Below the pieces are notes generated by a model that saw only the letters and a list, made by a program, of their open reading frames with translations, was not told the origin of the DNA and did no database searches. Shown here in pieces: positions 1 to 7,686 of a DNA stretch of 64,000 nucleotides (positions are counted from its first letter, which is position 1; every line of letters starts with the position of its first letter). This DNA is from Paracoccus liaowanqingii (GTDB taxonomy: Bacteria; Pseudomonadota; Alphaproteobacteria; Rhodobacterales; Rhodobacteraceae). The position numbers and the translations under genes were made by a program. The stretch lies in NCBI RefSeq assembly GCF_004683865.2, contig NZ_CP038439.1:2606001-2670000 (forward strand), in the 5' to 3' direction.

Positions 1-1793
1 ATCGCATCTTCGCCGCCGACAATCCGAAGGCCAAGATCGGCCTGCCCGAGATCATGGTCGGCATCTTTCCGGGCGGCGGCGGCACCACCCGCCTGGCGCG
101 CAAGCTGGGCGCGATGATGGCCGCGCCCTTCCTGCTGGAGGGCAAGCTGTCCGATCCCAAGAAGGCCAAGTCGGCGGGCCTGATCGACGAGGTCGTGGCC
201 GATCCCGTCACCGCCGCCCGCGAATGGGTCCTGTCCGCCAAGGAGGCCGATCTGGTCAAGCCCTGGGATGCCAAGGGCTACAAGATGCCCGGCGGAGAGC
301 CGTTCCACCCGGCGGGCTTCATGACCTTCGTGGGCGCCAGCGCGATGGTGCATGGCAAGACGATGGGCGTCTATCCGGCCGCCAAGGCGCTGCTGAGCGC
401 GGTCTATGAAGGGGCGATGGTGCCCTTCGACACCGCGCTGAAGATCGAGGCGCGCTGGTTCACGCATGTGCTGATGAACCCGTCCTCGGCGGCGATGATC
501 CGCAGCCTGTTCATCAACAAGGAGGCGCTGGAGAAGGGCGCGAACCGCCCCGAGGCGCCCGACCAGACCGTGCGCAAGGTCGGCATCCTGGGCGCGGGCA
601 TGATGGGCGCGGGCATCGCCCATGTCAGCGCCATGGCCGGGATCCAGGTCGTGCTGATCGATGCGCAGCAGGCCAGCGCCGACAAGGGCAAGGCCCTGTC
701 CGAGGGCCTTCTGGACAAGGCCATCAGCCGCAAGAAGGCCACGCCCGAGAAGAAGGCCGAGGTGCTGGCCCGCATCACCGCCACGACCGACTACGCGGCG
801 CTGGAGGGCTGCGATCTGGTCGTCGAGGCGGTCTTCGAGGATCCCGCCGTCAAGGCCGAGGTCACCAAGCGCGCGGAAGCCGTCATCCCGGCGGATGCGA
901 TCTTCGCGACCAACACCTCGACCCTGCCGATCGGCGATCTGGCGCGGGCCTCGTCGCGGCCCGAGCAGTTCATCGGCATCCACTTCTTCAGCCCCGTGGA
1001 CAAGATGCTGCTGGTCGAGATCATCAAGGGCCGGCAGACCGGCCCGGTCGCCGTGGCCAAGGCACTGGATTTCGTCCGCCAGATCCGCAAGACACCGATC
1101 GTGGTCAACGACGCGCGCTTCTTCTACGCCAACCGCTGCATCATCCCCTATATCAACGAGGGGATCCGCATGCTGGCCGAGGGCGTGAACCCCACGCTGA
1201 TCGAGAATGCGGCCAAGATGATGGGCATGCCCCTGGGCCCGCTGCAGTTGGTCGACGAGACCAGCATCGATCTGGGTGTCAAGATCGCCAAGGCGACCCG
1301 CGCGGCGATGGGCGACGCCTATCCCGACGGCGCGGTGGACGAGGTGCTGTTCTGGATGGCCGATCAGAACCGCTTGGGCCGCAAGGCGAATGCGGGCTTC
1401 TATGCCTATGACGAGGCGGGCAAGCGGCAGGGGCTGTGGGACGGCCTGGACGCGCAATATCCGCGCAGCGCGGACCAGCCCGACCTGCACGACGTCCAGC
1501 ACCGCCTGATGTTCGCGCAGACCCTGGAGGCCGTGCGCGCGCTGGAGGAGGGCGTCCTCGAAGACATCCGCGAGGGCGATGTGGGTGCCATCCTGGGCTG
1601 GGGCTTCGCGCCTTGGACCGGCGGTCCCTTCGGCTGGCTGGACATGCTGGGCGCCGCCCGCGCGGTCGAGATCTGCGACCGCCTGACGGCCGAGCAGGGC
1701 GACCGGTTCCAGGTGCCCGCGCTGCTGCGCAAGATGGCCGAGACGGAGGGCAGCTTCTACGGCGCCCGGGCCGCGCAGCCCTCGGCCGCCTGA
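1..1793 (+). CDS. Fatty-acid oxidation multienzyme: enoyl-CoA hydratase / 3-hydroxyacyl-CoA dehydrogenase, 5' truncated
   Basis: The frame is open from base 3, so the gene begins before the window; only the C-terminal 596 residues are present. The first visible residues are the end of a crotonase fold (KIGLPEIMVGIFPGGGGT). A Rossmann NAD-binding motif GILGAGMMGAGIA follows at about nt 580-620, then the 3-hydroxyacyl-CoA dehydrogenase signature with its catalytic histidine (GIHFFSPVDKM, about nt 975-1010) and two C-terminal helical dehydrogenase domains. It should hydrate enoyl-CoA and oxidise 3-hydroxyacyl-CoA in the beta-oxidation cycle, working with a separate thiolase probably just upstream. 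FadJ and FadB types cannot be told apart from this part. It ends before a perfect hairpin at 1803-1830. Confidence 0.93.
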   Translation, partial: RIFAADNPKAKIGLPEIMVGIFPGGGGTTRLARKLGAMMAAPFLLEGKLSDPKKAKSAGLIDEVVADPVTAAREWVLSAKEADLVKPWDAKGYKMPGGEPFHPAGFMTFVGASAMVHGKTMGVYPAAKALLSAVYEGAMVPFDTALKIEARWFTHVLMNPSSAAMIRSLFINKEALEKGANRPEAPDQTVRKVGILGAGMMGAGIAHVSAMAGIQVVLIDAQQASADKGKALSEGLLDKAISRKKATPEKKAEVLARITATTDYAALEGCDLVVEAVFEDPAVKAEVTKRAEAVIPADAIFATNTSTLPIGDLARASSRPEQFIGIHFFSPVDKMLLVEIIKGRQTGPVAVAKALDFVRQIRKTPIVVNDARFFYANRCIIPYINEGIRMLAEGVNPTLIENAAKMMGMPLGPLQLVDETSIDLGVKIAKATRAAMGDAYPDGAVDEVLFWMADQNRLGRKANAGFYAYDEAGKRQGLWDGLDAQYPRSADQPDLHDVQHRLMFAQTLEAVRALEEGVLEDIREGDVGAILGWGFAPWTGGPFGWLDMLGAARAVEICDRLTAEQGDRFQVPALLRKMAETEGSFYGARAAQPSAA

Positions 1794-1802
1794 TCCGCCC
1801 TT

Positions 1803-1830
1803 CGGATGGGCCGCGCCTGCGGCCCATCCG
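1803..1830. terminator. Hairpin after the fatty-acid oxidation gene
   Basis: A perfect 12-bp inverted repeat (CGGATGGGCCGC / GCGGCCCATCCG, loop 1815-1818) begins 10 nt after the stop codon. There is no T-tract, so it may end transcription weakly or protect the 3' end. Confidence 0.55.
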
Positions 1831-1885
1831 GCACCTCGCCTGCGACGCCCCGCCCATCGGCGGAAACTTTCCGACGGTCATGTCG

Positions 1886-1920
1886 TTGATCGGACGTGAT
1901 TTCGCCATATGCTATGGCGA
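1886..1920 (+). promoter_or_regulatory. Candidate promoter overlapped by an inverted repeat, upstream of the TelA operon
   Basis: TTGATC (1886-1891) and TATGCT (1908-1913) stand 16 bp apart like a sigma70-type promoter. The -10 box lies inside a palindrome, TCGCCATA-TGC-TATGGCGA (1902-1920), with 8-bp arms. The palindrome ends 38 bp before the start codon of the first operon gene, a position suited to an operator. The repeat is seen directly; the role is inferred. Confidence 0.45.
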
Positions 1921-1958
1921 CGGCACCGCCTGTGGCGGATGGCTGACAAGGGGATCCG

Positions 1959-3161
1959 ATGATGACCGACGACACCAAACGCCGCGCCGAAGCCGCTCAG
2001 GCGCAGATCGATGCGCTGACGCAGGCGTCGCTGCCCGAACCCGCGCCCGCACCCTCCGGGCTGACCGAGGCCGATCCGGCGACCCAGGCCCAGATCCGGT
2101 CGCGCATGGCCGAGATCGATCTGAAGGACAGCAACTCGATCCTGCGATTCGGCACGCGTGCCCAAGCGGATCTGCAGCAGATCAGCCAGGCCATGCTGGC
2201 CGACGTCAAGACCAAGGAGGTCGGCCCCGCCGGCGACAGCCTGCGCGAGGTGGTGACCACCATCCGCGGCTTCTCCACGACCGAGTTGGACATGCGCCGC
2301 AGCCGCAGCTGGTGGGAAAAGCTGCTGGGCCGCTCGGCGCCCTTCGCGAAATTCGTGGCCAATTACGAACAGGTCCAGACCCAGATCGACCGCATCACCG
2401 CCGAGCTGGAATCGCACGAGCAGAAGCTGCTCAAGGACGTCAAGTCGCTGGACATCCTCTATGACCGCACGCTGACCTTTTATGACGAGCTGGCGCTCTA
2501 CATCGCCGCCGGCACCGAGAAGCTGCGCGAGCTGGACACCGACGCCATCCCCGCCAAGGAGGCCGAGCTGGCTGCCAAGCCCCAGCCCGATCAGGTGATC
2601 GAGGCGCAGGAGCTGCGCGACCTGCGCACCCTGCGCGACGATCTGGAACGGCGCGTGCACGATTTGCGGCTGACGCGGCAGGTGACGATGCAGTCCCTGC
2701 CCTCGATCCGGCTGGTGCAGGAGAACGACAAGTCGCTGGTCACCAAGATCAACTCGACCCTGGTGAACACCGTGCCCCTGTGGGAGACCCAGCTGGCGCA
2801 GGCGGTGACCATCCAGCGCAGCGCCGAGGCCGCCCGCGCGGTCAAGGAGGCCAGCGACCTGACCAATGAGCTGCTGACGCGCAATGCCGACAACCTGCGC
2901 CAGGCCAATGCCCAGATCCGCGCCGAGACCGAGCGCGGCGTCTTCGACATCCAGGCCGTGCAGACCGCGAATGCCCAGCTGATCGCCACGATCGAGGACA
3001 GCCTGCGCATCGCGGACGAGGGCCGCTCGCGCCGCGCTGCCGCCGAGACCGAGCTGACCCGGATGGAGGCGGAGCTGCGCGACGCGCTGGCCTCGGCCTC
3101 GGCGCAAAGGCCCGCCGCCCCGGCGGACACCGCGCGTCTCGGACGCGGCGGGGTGCGCTGA
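1959..3161 (+). CDS. TelA-family (toxic anion resistance) protein
   Basis: This 400-residue protein matches the TelA/KlaA family: acidic and helix-rich, with the family core NSILRFGTRAQADLQQIS near residue 52, RSRSWWEKLLG near residue 112, then a long coiled-coil region (KLLKDVKSLDILYDRTL onward). Family members are linked to tellurite and other envelope stress, but the biochemical activity is unknown. No signal peptide is seen, so it is likely cytoplasmic. AAGGGGA precedes a double ATG at 1959/1962; either could be the start. Its stop overlaps the next start codon by one base, so it is the first gene of a coupled four-gene operon. Confidence 0.85.
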   Translation: MMTDDTKRRAEAAQAQIDALTQASLPEPAPAPSGLTEADPATQAQIRSRMAEIDLKDSNSILRFGTRAQADLQQISQAMLADVKTKEVGPAGDSLREVVTTIRGFSTTELDMRRSRSWWEKLLGRSAPFAKFVANYEQVQTQIDRITAELESHEQKLLKDVKSLDILYDRTLTFYDELALYIAAGTEKLRELDTDAIPAKEAELAAKPQPDQVIEAQELRDLRTLRDDLERRVHDLRLTRQVTMQSLPSIRLVQENDKSLVTKINSTLVNTVPLWETQLAQAVTIQRSAEAARAVKEASDLTNELLTRNADNLRQANAQIRAETERGVFDIQAVQTANAQLIATIEDSLRIADEGRSRRAAAETELTRMEAELRDALASASAQRPAAPADTARLGRGGVR

Positions 3162-4198
3162 TGCGGCAGGCGCCCCTGCCCTCGCGCAAGACGGCGCTTG
3201 GTCTGGCGCTGGTGCTGCTGGCGGGAGCCGCCTGCGGGCGGATCGATCCCGAAGGGCCCGATCCCTCGCGCACCGACGCGCGCCCCGCCCTGCAGCAGGA
3301 CCAGCCCGCCAGCCAGGCCGAGCTGCGCCGCGCCCGCGCCGAGCGCAACCGCGAGGCCAATGCGGCGGCGCGACAGGTCTCGGCCAATCCCAGCCAGGCC
3401 AGCCAGTCGCAGCGCGACTTCTACGCCGCGGCCGAACGACGGCTGGTGGCGCAGGGACGGCTGCGCCGCGACCGCGTGCCGCTGGATGCGCCCATCGACG
3501 CCGAGACGCTGACCCGCAACTTCATCGCCATCGCGCTGCGCGACGAATACAGCCAGACCTCGGACGGGCTGGTGGCGCAGAGTGCCGCCGCCCCCCTGCG
3601 CCGCTGGCGCGAGCCGGTGCGGATGCAGCTGGAATTCGGCGCCTCCTTCGACATGGCCGCGCGTCCCGCCTGGCGCGCCGAGGTGGCTGAGTTTGCCGCG
3701 CGCCTGTCCGACACCACCCGCCATCCGGTCCGCCTGACCGCCGAGCGCGGCAACTTCACCATCCTGGTGCTGAACGAGGATGAACGCCGCGCCGCGGGCC
3801 CGCGTCTGGCGCAGCTGGTGCCCGGCATTCCCGCGCAGGATATCCGCATCCTGACCGACCTGCCACCCGCGATCAGCTGTTCGGTCTTCGCCTATTCGCG
3901 CGGCGGCGCCAGCGACTATGCCCATGCCGTCGCGGTGATCCGGGCGGAACTGCCGCCCTTGCTGCGCACCTCCTGCATCCACGAGGAGCTGGCGCAGGGG
4001 ATGGGTCTGGCCGCCGACAGCCCCGCCGCGCGCCCCTCGATCTTCAACGACGACGAGGAATTCGCCCTGCTGACCCGGCATGACGAATTGCTGCTGCGCA
4101 TCCTCTACGACCCGCGCCTGACCCCCGGCATGACCGAGGCCGAGGCCGCGCCCCTCGTCCGGCAGATCGCTGCCGAGCTGCTGGGCGAGGCCGCCTGA
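3161..4198 (+). CDS. DUF2927 family predicted lipoprotein
   Basis: 345 residues. The N-terminus has a basic start, a hydrophobic stretch (ALGLALVLLAGAAC) and a cysteine that could be lipidated, although the residue at -3 is not the usual leucine. An Ala/Arg/Gln-rich linker follows. The conserved C-terminal half carries FGASFDMAARPAWRAEVAEF and CIHEELAQGMGLAADSP, which I recognise as DUF2927. The HEE pattern resembles a metal-binding helix, so an enzymatic role is possible but unproven. The ATG overlaps the TGA of the TelA gene (TGATG), indicating translational coupling. It is probably a periplasmic or envelope partner of the operon. Confidence 0.8.
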   Translation: MRQAPLPSRKTALGLALVLLAGAACGRIDPEGPDPSRTDARPALQQDQPASQAELRRARAERNREANAAARQVSANPSQASQSQRDFYAAAERRLVAQGRLRRDRVPLDAPIDAETLTRNFIAIALRDEYSQTSDGLVAQSAAAPLRRWREPVRMQLEFGASFDMAARPAWRAEVAEFAARLSDTTRHPVRLTAERGNFTILVLNEDERRAAGPRLAQLVPGIPAQDIRILTDLPPAISCSVFAYSRGGASDYAHAVAVIRAELPPLLRTSCIHEELAQGMGLAADSPAARPSIFNDDEEFALLTRHDELLLRILYDPRLTPGMTEAEAAPLVRQIAAELLGEAA

Positions 4199-4225
4199 TC
4201 CCATCCCGAACCCCAGAGGCAAGCC

Positions 4226-5353
4226 ATGTCCATCTTCGATATCCTGGGCGGCGAATTCATCGAGATCATCGAATGGGTCGATGACAGCCGCGACACGATG
4301 GTCTGGCGCTACGACACGGTCGGGCGCGCGATCAAGTACGGCGCCAAGCTGACCGTCCGCGAGGGGCAGGCCGCCGTCTTCGTCCACGAGGGGCAGCTGG
4401 CCGATGTGTTCGGCCCCGGCCTCTACCTGCTGGAGACGAACAACCTGCCGGTGCTGACCCGCCTGCAGCACTGGGATCACGGCTTTCGCAGTCCCTTCAA
4501 GTCCGAGGTCTATTTCGTCAACAAGACCCGCTTCAACGACCTGAAATGGGGCACGCGCAACCCGATCATCGCGCGCGATCCGGAATACGGCCCGATCCGC
4601 CTGCGCGCCTTCGGCACCTATTCGATGCGCGTCAGCGACCCGGCGCGCTTCATGTCCGAGATCGTCGGCACCGATGGCGACTTCACCCGCGACGAGATCG
4701 CCTTCCAGATCCGCAACGTGATCGTGCAGGAGTTCTCGCGCGCGATCGCTTCGGCCAATATCCCGGTCCTCGACATGGCCGCCAACACCGACCAGCTGGG
4801 CGCTTTGGTGGCGAAAGCCATCGCCCCGGTGATCGAGGCCTACGGCCTGATCCTGCCCGAGTTCTACATCGAGAACATCAGCCTGCCCGCCGAGGTCGAG
4901 GCGATGCTGGACAAGCGCACCAGCATGGGGATCATCGGCGATCTGGACCGCTTCGGCCAATATGCCGCCTCCGAGGCGATGCTGGCCGCCGCCCGCAACG
5001 AGGGCGGCGCGGGGGCGGGCTTCGGCGCGGCCATGGGCGCCGCGATGGGCATGGGCGTCGCCGCCCCCCGGCCCGGTCCCTGGGGCGCGGCGCCCACCGC
5101 CGCGCCTGCGGCCGCCAGCCCCCCGCCCCTGCCCGGCCGCACGGTCGAGACGGTCTGGCACGTCGCCTTGGACGGCGCGCCCCAAGGTCCCTTCGGGCGC
5201 GGCCATCTGGGCCGCATGGTGCCCGAGGGACGCTTCGCGCGCGACACGCTGGTCTGGGCGCCGGGCCAGGACGGCTGGCTGCCCGCCGAGGACGTGGCCG
5301 AGCTGGCGCAGCTGTTCACCACCCTGCCCCCGCCCCTGCCCCTGCCGCAGTAA
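4226..5353 (+). CDS. SPFH-domain protein with C-terminal GYF_2 domain
   Basis: 375 residues. Residues 1-240 form an SPFH/band-7-like domain of the 'virion core protein-like' group (start MSIFDILGGEFIEIIEWVD; VREGQAAVFVHEGQLADVFG near residue 50). A Gly/Ala/Pro-rich linker joins it to a GYF_2-type domain at about 310-365 (WHVALDGAPQGPFG ... WAPGQDGWLPAEDVAELAQL). SPFH proteins form large membrane-associated scaffolds, and GYF domains bind proline-rich peptides. There is no clear transmembrane segment. The spacing to the DUF2927 gene is 27 nt, and the next gene starts 1 nt after this stop codon. Confidence 0.85.
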   Translation: MSIFDILGGEFIEIIEWVDDSRDTMVWRYDTVGRAIKYGAKLTVREGQAAVFVHEGQLADVFGPGLYLLETNNLPVLTRLQHWDHGFRSPFKSEVYFVNKTRFNDLKWGTRNPIIARDPEYGPIRLRAFGTYSMRVSDPARFMSEIVGTDGDFTRDEIAFQIRNVIVQEFSRAIASANIPVLDMAANTDQLGALVAKAIAPVIEAYGLILPEFYIENISLPAEVEAMLDKRTSMGIIGDLDRFGQYAASEAMLAAARNEGGAGAGFGAAMGAAMGMGVAAPRPGPWGAAPTAAPAAASPPPLPGRTVETVWHVALDGAPQGPFGRGHLGRMVPEGRFARDTLVWAPGQDGWLPAEDVAELAQLFTTLPPPLPLPQ

Positions 5354-5354
5354 G

Positions 5355-6518
5355 GTGGCCGCGCCCGCCGAACACCGCTTTCCCTGCGCGCAATGCGGGG
5401 CCAGCCTGCGCTTTCAGCCGGGCCAGCACAGTCTGGTCTGCGACTGGTGCGGACACCGGCAGGAGATCGGCCCCGGCCCGGCCCGCGCGCCCGGTTTGCC
5501 CCGCGCGGGCGCCAACCCGCCGCCCCTGCAATGGGACGCCGCCCACAAGGCCCCGGAACTGGCCGAGATCCCGCTGGACCAAGGCCTGCATCTGGACGCC
5601 GATTCGACCATCGCGCAGGTGGTGCGTACGCTGTCCTGCCCGCAATGCGGCGCGCGGGTGGACCTGGACGAGACCCATCACGCCGGCGCCTGCCCCTTCT
5701 GCGCCTCGCCCGTGGTGACCGACACCGGCGCCACCCGCCGCATCAAGCCGCAGGGCGTGCTGCCCTTTGCCTTGACCCATGATCAGGCGCGCGACGCGAT
5801 GACCGACTGGCTGGGCGGGCTGTGGTTCGCGCCCTCGGGGCTGACGGCCTATGCGCGGCGGGACCGGCGGCTGACCGGGGTCTATTCGCCCTTCTGGACC
5901 TTCGACGCGGCCAGCCGCTCGCGCTATCGCGGCCAGCGCGGCGATGTCTATTACGTGACCCAATGGGTCACCCAGACCGTCAACGGCCGCAGCCAACGGG
6001 TCGCCCGGCAGGTGCCCCGCATCCGCTGGAGCCCCGCCTCGGGCGAGGTGGCGCGCGACTTCAACGACGTGCTGGTGCTGGCCTCGACCGCGCTGCCCGC
6101 CCGGATCACCGATGCGCTGGTGCCGTGGGACCTGTCGCAGCTGTCGGGCTATGATCCGGCCTTCCTGTCGGGCTTCGAGGCCGAGGGCTATACCGTCCCG
6201 CTGGCCGACGGGCACGAGGCGGCGCGGGCGCAGATGGCCCAGGTCATCGCCACCGATGTGCGCCGCGCCATCGGCGGCAGCCAGCAGCGCATCGACAGCC
6301 TGGAGAGCGATTTTTCGGCCGAGACGTTCAAGCATATCCTGCTGCCCGTCTGGACCGCCGCCTACCGCTACAACGGCAAGAGCTATCGCTTCGTGGTGAA
6401 CGGCCAGTCGGGCCGCGTCGCGGGAGAGCGCCCGTGGTCGGCCTGGAAAATCGCCGCCGCCGTGGCCGTGGCGCTGGTCGCGCTAACGGCGATCCTGTAT
6501 GTGACGGGGTCAGGCTGA
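5355..6518 (+). CDS. Zinc-ribbon protein with C-terminal membrane anchor
   Basis: 387 residues from a GTG start that stands one base after the preceding TAA. The start was chosen because the zinc-ribbon homology begins there. Two CxxC pairs lie near the N-terminus (CAQC, CDWC, about residues 12-32) and two more further on (CPQC, CPFC, about 95-120), giving two rubredoxin- or TFIIB-like zinc ribbons. The remainder is a beta-rich domain (VYSPFWTFDAASRSRYRGQR) of unknown function. The protein ends in one transmembrane helix (KIAAAVAVALVALTAILYV), suggesting a tail-anchored inner-membrane protein facing the cytoplasm. Together with the SPFH protein it may form a membrane assembly. Confidence 0.82.
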   Translation: MAAPAEHRFPCAQCGASLRFQPGQHSLVCDWCGHRQEIGPGPARAPGLPRAGANPPPLQWDAAHKAPELAEIPLDQGLHLDADSTIAQVVRTLSCPQCGARVDLDETHHAGACPFCASPVVTDTGATRRIKPQGVLPFALTHDQARDAMTDWLGGLWFAPSGLTAYARRDRRLTGVYSPFWTFDAASRSRYRGQRGDVYYVTQWVTQTVNGRSQRVARQVPRIRWSPASGEVARDFNDVLVLASTALPARITDALVPWDLSQLSGYDPAFLSGFEAEGYTVPLADGHEAARAQMAQVIATDVRRAIGGSQQRIDSLESDFSAETFKHILLPVWTAAYRYNGKSYRFVVNGQSGRVAGERPWSAWKIAAAVAVALVALTAILYVTGSG

Positions 6519-6537
6519 GGTACAGAGGGGGACGGAC

Positions 6538-7455
6538 ATGATCCTGTGCGCGGGCGAATCGCTGATCGACATGGTGCCGCAGGACGGCGCCTTCCGGCCT
6601 CTGGCCGGCGGCGCGGTCTACAACACCGCCATCGCGCTGGGTCGCTTGGGCCGGGCCACGGGCTATCTGTGGCCGATCAGCCGCGACCCCTTCGGCGACC
6701 AGATCCTGGCGCCGCTGGCCGAGGCCGGGGTGAACACCGACCTCTGCCCCCGCACCGACCGGCTGACCACGCTGGCGCTGGTGACCCTGACGAACGGCGA
6801 GGCGCGCTATTCCTTCTATGACGAGGGTTCGGCGGGGCGCATGCTGGTGCCCGGCGACATCGGCCCCCTGCCCCGGACAGTGACGGCGCTTTTCGCGGGC
6901 GGCATCAGCCTGGTGCCCGATCCCTGCGGCGCCACCCTTGAAGGGCTGGTCGCCGCCCATCACGCCCGCCTGCCGGTGATGATCGATCCCAACATCCGGC
7001 CGTTCTTCGTCACCGATCCCGAGGCCTATCGCGCCCGTCTGGCGCGCCTGCTGCCCATGGCCGACGTCGTCAAGCTGTCGTCGGACGATCTGGAGTGGCT
7101 GCATCCCGACCTGGCCCCCGAGGAGGCCGCCCGCCGCATCCTCGCCACCGGCCCGAAGCTGGTCCTGCACACCGGCGGCGAATCCGGCGCCCGGGCCATC
7201 TGGGCCGGCGAGACGGTCGCCGTTCCTGCCGTGCGCACGACCGTCGCCGACACGATCGGCGCCGGCGACACGTTCAACGCGGGCGTCCTTGCCAGCCTCG
7301 ACCGTCAGGGGCTGCTGAGCAAGGACGGCATCGCGGCCATCACCCCCGACCAGATCCGCGCCGCCCTGACGCTTGGTGCACAGGCCGCCTCGGTCACCGT
7401 CTCGCGGCCGGGGGCCAACCCGCCTTGGGCCCATGAGATGGCTGCATCGGACTGA
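6538..7455 (+). CDS. PfkB-family carbohydrate kinase (fructokinase-like)
   Basis: 305 residues, the normal length for a ribokinase/PfkB sugar kinase. It has the N-terminal substrate loop (GGAVYNTAIALGRLG, about residues 23-37) and the C-terminal PfkB signature with the catalytic aspartate (DTIGAGDTFNAGV, about 240-252). The predicted reaction is ATP-dependent phosphorylation of fructose or a related sugar; the substrate cannot be fixed from sequence. AGAGGGGGA lies just before the ATG. It follows the zinc-ribbon gene by 19 nt and may be read through from that operon, but its metabolic role does not obviously fit. Confidence 0.88.
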   Translation: MILCAGESLIDMVPQDGAFRPLAGGAVYNTAIALGRLGRATGYLWPISRDPFGDQILAPLAEAGVNTDLCPRTDRLTTLALVTLTNGEARYSFYDEGSAGRMLVPGDIGPLPRTVTALFAGGISLVPDPCGATLEGLVAAHHARLPVMIDPNIRPFFVTDPEAYRARLARLLPMADVVKLSSDDLEWLHPDLAPEEAARRILATGPKLVLHTGGESGARAIWAGETVAVPAVRTTVADTIGAGDTFNAGVLASLDRQGLLSKDGIAAITPDQIRAALTLGAQAASVTVSRPGANPPWAHEMAASD

Positions 7456-7486
7456 TCTGCCGTACTTGATGCCAAGCGGTGCAAGA

Positions 7487-7625
7487 GGGGGGCTTTGCGC
7501 CCCCCGTCGCGCGTTGCGCGACTCCCCCCGCAGGATACTTCCGCCAAGATGAAACGCGAAGATCCTTCATGAGCGGCAGGAGGATGGCCGATTTCATCTT
7601 GGCACAAATATCCTCGGCGGGGTCG
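7487..7625. repeat. Dispersed intergenic repeat, locus A (two inverted cores)
   Basis: Two copies of a conserved core (consensus TTCATCTTGG then YRSAARTATCC) face away from each other: one on the minus strand at 7523-7554, one on the plus strand at 7592-7620. Outside the left core lie two hairpins, GTCGCGC-GTT-GCGCGAC (7506-7522) and GGGGGGC-TTTGC-GCCCCCC (7487-7505). The same layout recurs at 44741-44890, and a single core occurs at 33227. It fills the gap between the convergent sugar kinase and hflX genes, so a bidirectional terminator or 3'-end role is likely. No gene is seen in 7456-7686. Confidence 0.75.
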
Positions 7626-7686
7626 CCAGTTGGTGCGCCCCGGGTTCGAGAACCGGTCGTCGCGGGACGCGAGGGCTGGGTGCCGG

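Noticed and set aside
2591..5206. An 871-codon minus-strand frame
   Set aside because: It is antisense to the TelA, DUF2927 and SPFH genes, which have recognisable domains and ribosome sites.
7456..7686. Short open frames between the sugar kinase and hflX
   Set aside because: The region is made of the dispersed repeat and GC hairpins. No ribosome site or homology supports a gene.
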